A stretch of 7,558 bases of DNA from Terriglobus sp. (GTDB lineage Bacteria; Acidobacteriota; Terriglobia; Terriglobales; Acidobacteriaceae): NCBI GenBank assembly GCA_023265355.1, contig JAHFTZ010000102.1:1-7558 (forward strand), in the 5' to 3' direction. The position numbers and the translations under genes were made by a program. Shown here piece after piece: positions 5,034 to 7,558 of the stretch (position 1 is its first letter; each line of letters opens with the position of its first letter). The notes beneath the pieces are model-generated. The model made no database searches. It was not told where the DNA came from and saw nothing but the letters and a program-made list of their open reading frames with translations.

Positions 5034-6602
5034 ATGTCGAAAGAAGTTGTCGATGTTCTGATTATTGGCTCCGGTCATTCTGGTGGCATGGCTGCAAAGA
5101 TGCTCACGGAGCGCGGCATTAACTGCCTGATGCTTAACGCCGGGCCCATCGCAGACGTAACCAAGAACGCGGAAGAGAAACCGGCCCACGCACTTCCCTA
5201 TCGCGGCTTTCGCCCGCCCAGCCGGCTTCCGCATGTTTTTCAATCGAACGAGTTCAACGCAAATGTATGGGTGGATGAGAAGGAGGTCCCCTATACTTAC
5301 GACCCGGAGCACCCCTATAACTGGGTGCGTGTGCGCCTCTTCGGTGGGCGTTCGCTCTTCTGGTCGCGGCAGTCGTTTCGCTTGAGCGACTACGAACTGA
5401 AGGGCAAATCGCACGATGGCTTCGGGGATGATTGGCCGATCAATCATGCGGACCTGGACCCCTACTACTCCAAGGTGGAGCAGATCTTTCATGTGACCGG
5501 GAACAAGGACGGCATTCCGCAGATGCCGGATGGTGACTTCTTCAACGACAAGACGCCGTGGAGCCCGGCGATGACGCGCCTACGCACTGTCGCGGAGAAG
5601 AACAAGTTTCCATGCGTGAAGCAGCGACGCGCGGAGGGTCACGACGGCCTGGCGAGTTCCGTCAATCTTCTGCTGCCTGCGGCCTTTGCTACCGGCAAGC
5701 TGAAGGTGATTCCAAACGTCATCGTGCGTGAGCTGTCGGTCGATAAAAACACTGGTTTGGTGAATGGAGCGCACTTCGTGGACCGCATCTCGCGGCGAGA
5801 GATGTCGGTGAAGGCGCGCGTTGTGGTTCTGGCTGCGGGAACGCTGGAGAGCACGCGCCTGCTGATGAACTCGAAGATCGCTAACTCCAGCGGCGTGATG
5901 GGCCACTACCTCTGCGACCAGACCTACGGTGTTGGCGTTACGTGCTCTGTGCCCGAGGCGCGCAATGGGCGCGGTGCGAAGATCACGGGCGGCGGAGCGA
6001 TCATGCCGCGCTTTCGTAACTTGGACACGAAGGCCAGCAACTTTCTCCGTGGCTACGCCTACAACTGCTACAGCAGCACCGGCGCAATGGATGCACGATG
6101 CTTTGCAACCTACGGACAGGAGCTGGAAGACAAGCTGGCCGAGTACCACGGCAGTGGCGTCACCCTGAGCGCGATGTGCGAGGTATTAGCGCGCTACGAG
6201 AACCATGTGCGACCGAGCACGGATGTGGTGGATGCCTGGGGCATTCCAGCGTTGCACATTCAGGCGCGCTACGGCGATAACGAGTTCAACATGGCGCGCG
6301 ATGCTGCCGACACGGCAGAGCAACTGGCGCATGAGGCAGGGTTTGAAGTTCTGGCAAAGAACTCTGAGCCGAACCCACCGGGATACAGCATCCACGAGCT
6401 GGGAACCTGCCGCATGGGGAACGACCCCAAGACCAGCGTTCTGAACAAGTGGAACCAGAGTCACGACATCAAGAACCTCTTCGTGGTGGACGGAGCTTCC
6501 TTTGTCAGCGCAGGCTGGCAGAACCCCACCATGACCATCCTTGCGCTGGCGATGCGTTCGTCAGAGTATCTTGCGGAGCAGATGCGGCTTCGCGCTGTCT
6601 AA
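5034..6602 (+). CDS. FAD-dependent GMC oxidoreductase, large subunit of a periplasmic sugar/polyol dehydrogenase
   Basis: A 522-residue flavoprotein of the glucose-methanol-choline family. The N-terminal Rossmann motif VLIIGSGHSGGMAA (8-21) binds FAD adenine. FGGRSLFWSRQSFRLSDYE (103-121) matches the family flavin-contact region, and VVVLAAGTLESTRLL (263-277) is a conserved core strand. The active-site pair is intact: H454 in SIHELGTCRMG, and N497 in GWQNPTMTI, so catalysis is expected. The family oxidises hydroxyls of sugars, gluconate, fructose or disaccharides. With the subunit-3 partner upstream the closest roles are gluconate, fructose, glucose or glycoside 3-dehydrogenase; the substrate is not readable. 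The region around 194-213 contains a single cysteine (C194), where 3Fe-4S-bearing glucose dehydrogenases have a cysteine cluster. No signal peptide is seen; export with the Tat partner is inferred. The start ATG follows AGGAGACGGGAAG-type purine-rich sequence. Confidence 0.9.
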   Translation: MSKEVVDVLIIGSGHSGGMAAKMLTERGINCLMLNAGPIADVTKNAEEKPAHALPYRGFRPPSRLPHVFQSNEFNANVWVDEKEVPYTYDPEHPYNWVRVRLFGGRSLFWSRQSFRLSDYELKGKSHDGFGDDWPINHADLDPYYSKVEQIFHVTGNKDGIPQMPDGDFFNDKTPWSPAMTRLRTVAEKNKFPCVKQRRAEGHDGLASSVNLLLPAAFATGKLKVIPNVIVRELSVDKNTGLVNGAHFVDRISRREMSVKARVVVLAAGTLESTRLLMNSKIANSSGVMGHYLCDQTYGVGVTCSVPEARNGRGAKITGGGAIMPRFRNLDTKASNFLRGYAYNCYSSTGAMDARCFATYGQELEDKLAEYHGSGVTLSAMCEVLARYENHVRPSTDVVDAWGIPALHIQARYGDNEFNMARDAADTAEQLAHEAGFEVLAKNSEPNPPGYSIHELGTCRMGNDPKTSVLNKWNQSHDIKNLFVVDGASFVSAGWQNPTMTILALAMRSSEYLAEQMRLRAV

Positions 6603-6631
6603 CGTTGTTTCAATCTGAGGAGAACTGTTCG

Positions 6632-7519
6632 ATGGCTACAAGAAGAGAGTTTGTCAAAGCATCCACCGCCGCGTTGTGCGTTGCAGGCATGTCCCGGATG
6701 GCCGCCGCCGCTACGCTGAAGCTGCCTGTTGGTCTGCAGCTTTACTCCGTGCGCGAGATGCTGCCGAAGGATTACGCAGGCACGCTGAAGCAGATTGGAA
6801 GTCTAGGCTATAAGGACATGGAAGCTGCCGGTTTTTATAACCACAGCCCCGCCGAAGTAAAGAAGGCGATGTCGGATGCCGGTCTGAATCTTGTGAGCAG
6901 CCACCATAACAACGCCGAACTTCATAAGAACTTCGACTCCATTCTGGCGTTCCACAAAGAGTTAGGCACGCAGTATGTCATCTGCTCTTCCACCGGACCG
7001 AAGAACCCTACGCCTCCCGGCGAGAAGACGCCCGAGATGACGATCGACGACTGGCGCTGGGCTTCGGACGAGTTCAACAAGTTCGGCGAGAAGTTCAGTG
7101 CTGCCGGGATCAAGTTTGGATATCACAACCATGTGCACGAGTTCGATAAACTGGACGGCGGCGTTCCCTTCTACGAGATGCTGCAGCGCACTGATCCGAA
7201 GTACGTGAACTTCGAACTGGACTGCGGGTGGGCGAAGGTTGCCGGCGCCGACCCGGTGGAGATCCTGCGCAAGCATCCTACCCGCATCATCCTGCTGCAT
7301 GTGAAGGATTTCGTAAAGCCAGCGACGGCCTCCACGAATCCGCACGATTTCAAAAATACCGAGCTTGGACGCGGCTTCATCGACTACGGCCCCATCTTCA
7401 GCGAGGCCGCGAAGGCGGGACATGTGAAGCATATCTTCGTCGAGCAGGAAGGCTTCGATGTGCCTCCGATGGAGTCGCTCAAGATCGACGCCGACTACAT
7501 TCACAAACTCGAACGCTAA
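6632..7519 (+). CDS. Tat-exported sugar isomerase/epimerase-like TIM-barrel protein (AP-endonuclease-2 fold family)
   Basis: A 295-residue protein of the xylose-isomerase-like TIM-barrel family. It starts with a Tat signal, TRREFVK (3-9), and a hydrophobic stretch ending in AAAA (24-27), so it should act in the periplasm. The barrel begins LPVGLQLYSVREML (31-44). Likely metal or substrate residues are E65, H91/H92, the GYHNHVHEF block (163-171), D197 in FELDCGW, H223 in LLHVKD and E271 in VEQEG. This pattern is shared with divalent-metal epimerases and keto-sugar lyases. Enzymes of this fold isomerise, epimerise or eliminate from sugars, including 3-keto-glycosides. The start at 6632 has AGGAG 9 bases upstream; the longer in-frame reading into the GMC gene lacks this and would bury the Tat signal. 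Third gene of the operon, 29 bases after the GMC stop, so its substrate may be the GMC product. Exact reaction unknown. Confidence 0.88.
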   Translation: MATRREFVKASTAALCVAGMSRMAAAATLKLPVGLQLYSVREMLPKDYAGTLKQIGSLGYKDMEAAGFYNHSPAEVKKAMSDAGLNLVSSHHNNAELHKNFDSILAFHKELGTQYVICSSTGPKNPTPPGEKTPEMTIDDWRWASDEFNKFGEKFSAAGIKFGYHNHVHEFDKLDGGVPFYEMLQRTDPKYVNFELDCGWAKVAGADPVEILRKHPTRIILLHVKDFVKPATASTNPHDFKNTELGRGFIDYGPIFSEAAKAGHVKHIFVEQEGFDVPPMESLKIDADYIHKLER

Positions 7520-7558
7520 ATCAGCGATCTCGTCAATCAAACAAAAGGCGCGGATGGG

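Noticed and set aside
5034..6602. Reading the GMC protein as cytoplasmic because it lacks a signal peptide
   Set aside because: The upstream subunit-3 partner has a Tat signal, and partners of this family are known to be exported together as a folded complex.
6962..7540. 192-codon minus-strand ORF opposite the TIM-barrel gene
   Set aside because: It is an antisense shadow of the supported TIM-barrel gene and no family is recognised.

Overview
The window (moderately high GC, dense genes, strong GGAG-type ribosome binding sites) looks like a chromosomal segment of an Acidobacteriota member, probably of the Terriglobales/Acidobacteriaceae kind. This rests on remembered family resemblance: the TonB-domain protein with its WNARL...PLYLR opening, the Tat-exported GMC/subunit-3 pair, and the Tat-exported TIM-barrel protein. 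It is inference, because no rRNA or other phylogenetic marker is present. No mobile element, CRISPR array, tRNA or rRNA was seen.

Layout, left to right. (1) The 3' part of a TonB C-terminal-domain protein gene (+), open at the left edge. (2) Convergent to it, a minus-strand pair: a small double zinc-ribbon protein followed by an MBL-fold metallo-hydrolase. (3) The single ribosomal protein gene rpsU (bS21, minus strand). It starts at TTG behind a strong GAGGTG and is followed by a stem-loop. A possible 37-codon plus-strand ORF overlaps its tail. (4) Divergent from rpsU, a secreted sorbosone-dehydrogenase-type PQQ sugar dehydrogenase. A strong hairpin in its leader covers part of its ribosome binding site, and a good intrinsic terminator follows the gene. 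(5) A tight plus-strand operon: gluconate 2-dehydrogenase subunit 3-like protein (Tat signal), FAD-dependent GMC oxidoreductase, and a Tat-exported xylose-isomerase-like TIM-barrel protein. The gaps are 21 and 29 bases.

How the genes may work together. The right half appears to be a periplasmic sugar-oxidation region. The PQQ enzyme and the GMC/subunit-3 pair are both predicted to oxidise sugars or polyols outside the cytoplasm and pass electrons to the respiratory chain. The TIM-barrel protein could isomerise, epimerise or cleave the resulting keto-sugar. The GMC protein lacks the cysteine cluster that binds 3Fe-4S in the related membrane glucose dehydrogenases, and no cytochrome c gene is present here, so its electron outlet is unclear. 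This GMC + subunit 3 + TIM-barrel set, as a candidate keto-sugar or 3-keto-glycoside pathway, is the most interesting part of the window. The left half is ordinary housekeeping and envelope content.

No gene-free stretch exceeds 300 bases. The gaps at 799-900, 2307-2528, 2727-2952 and 4150-4295 hold the dyads, leaders and terminators listed below.
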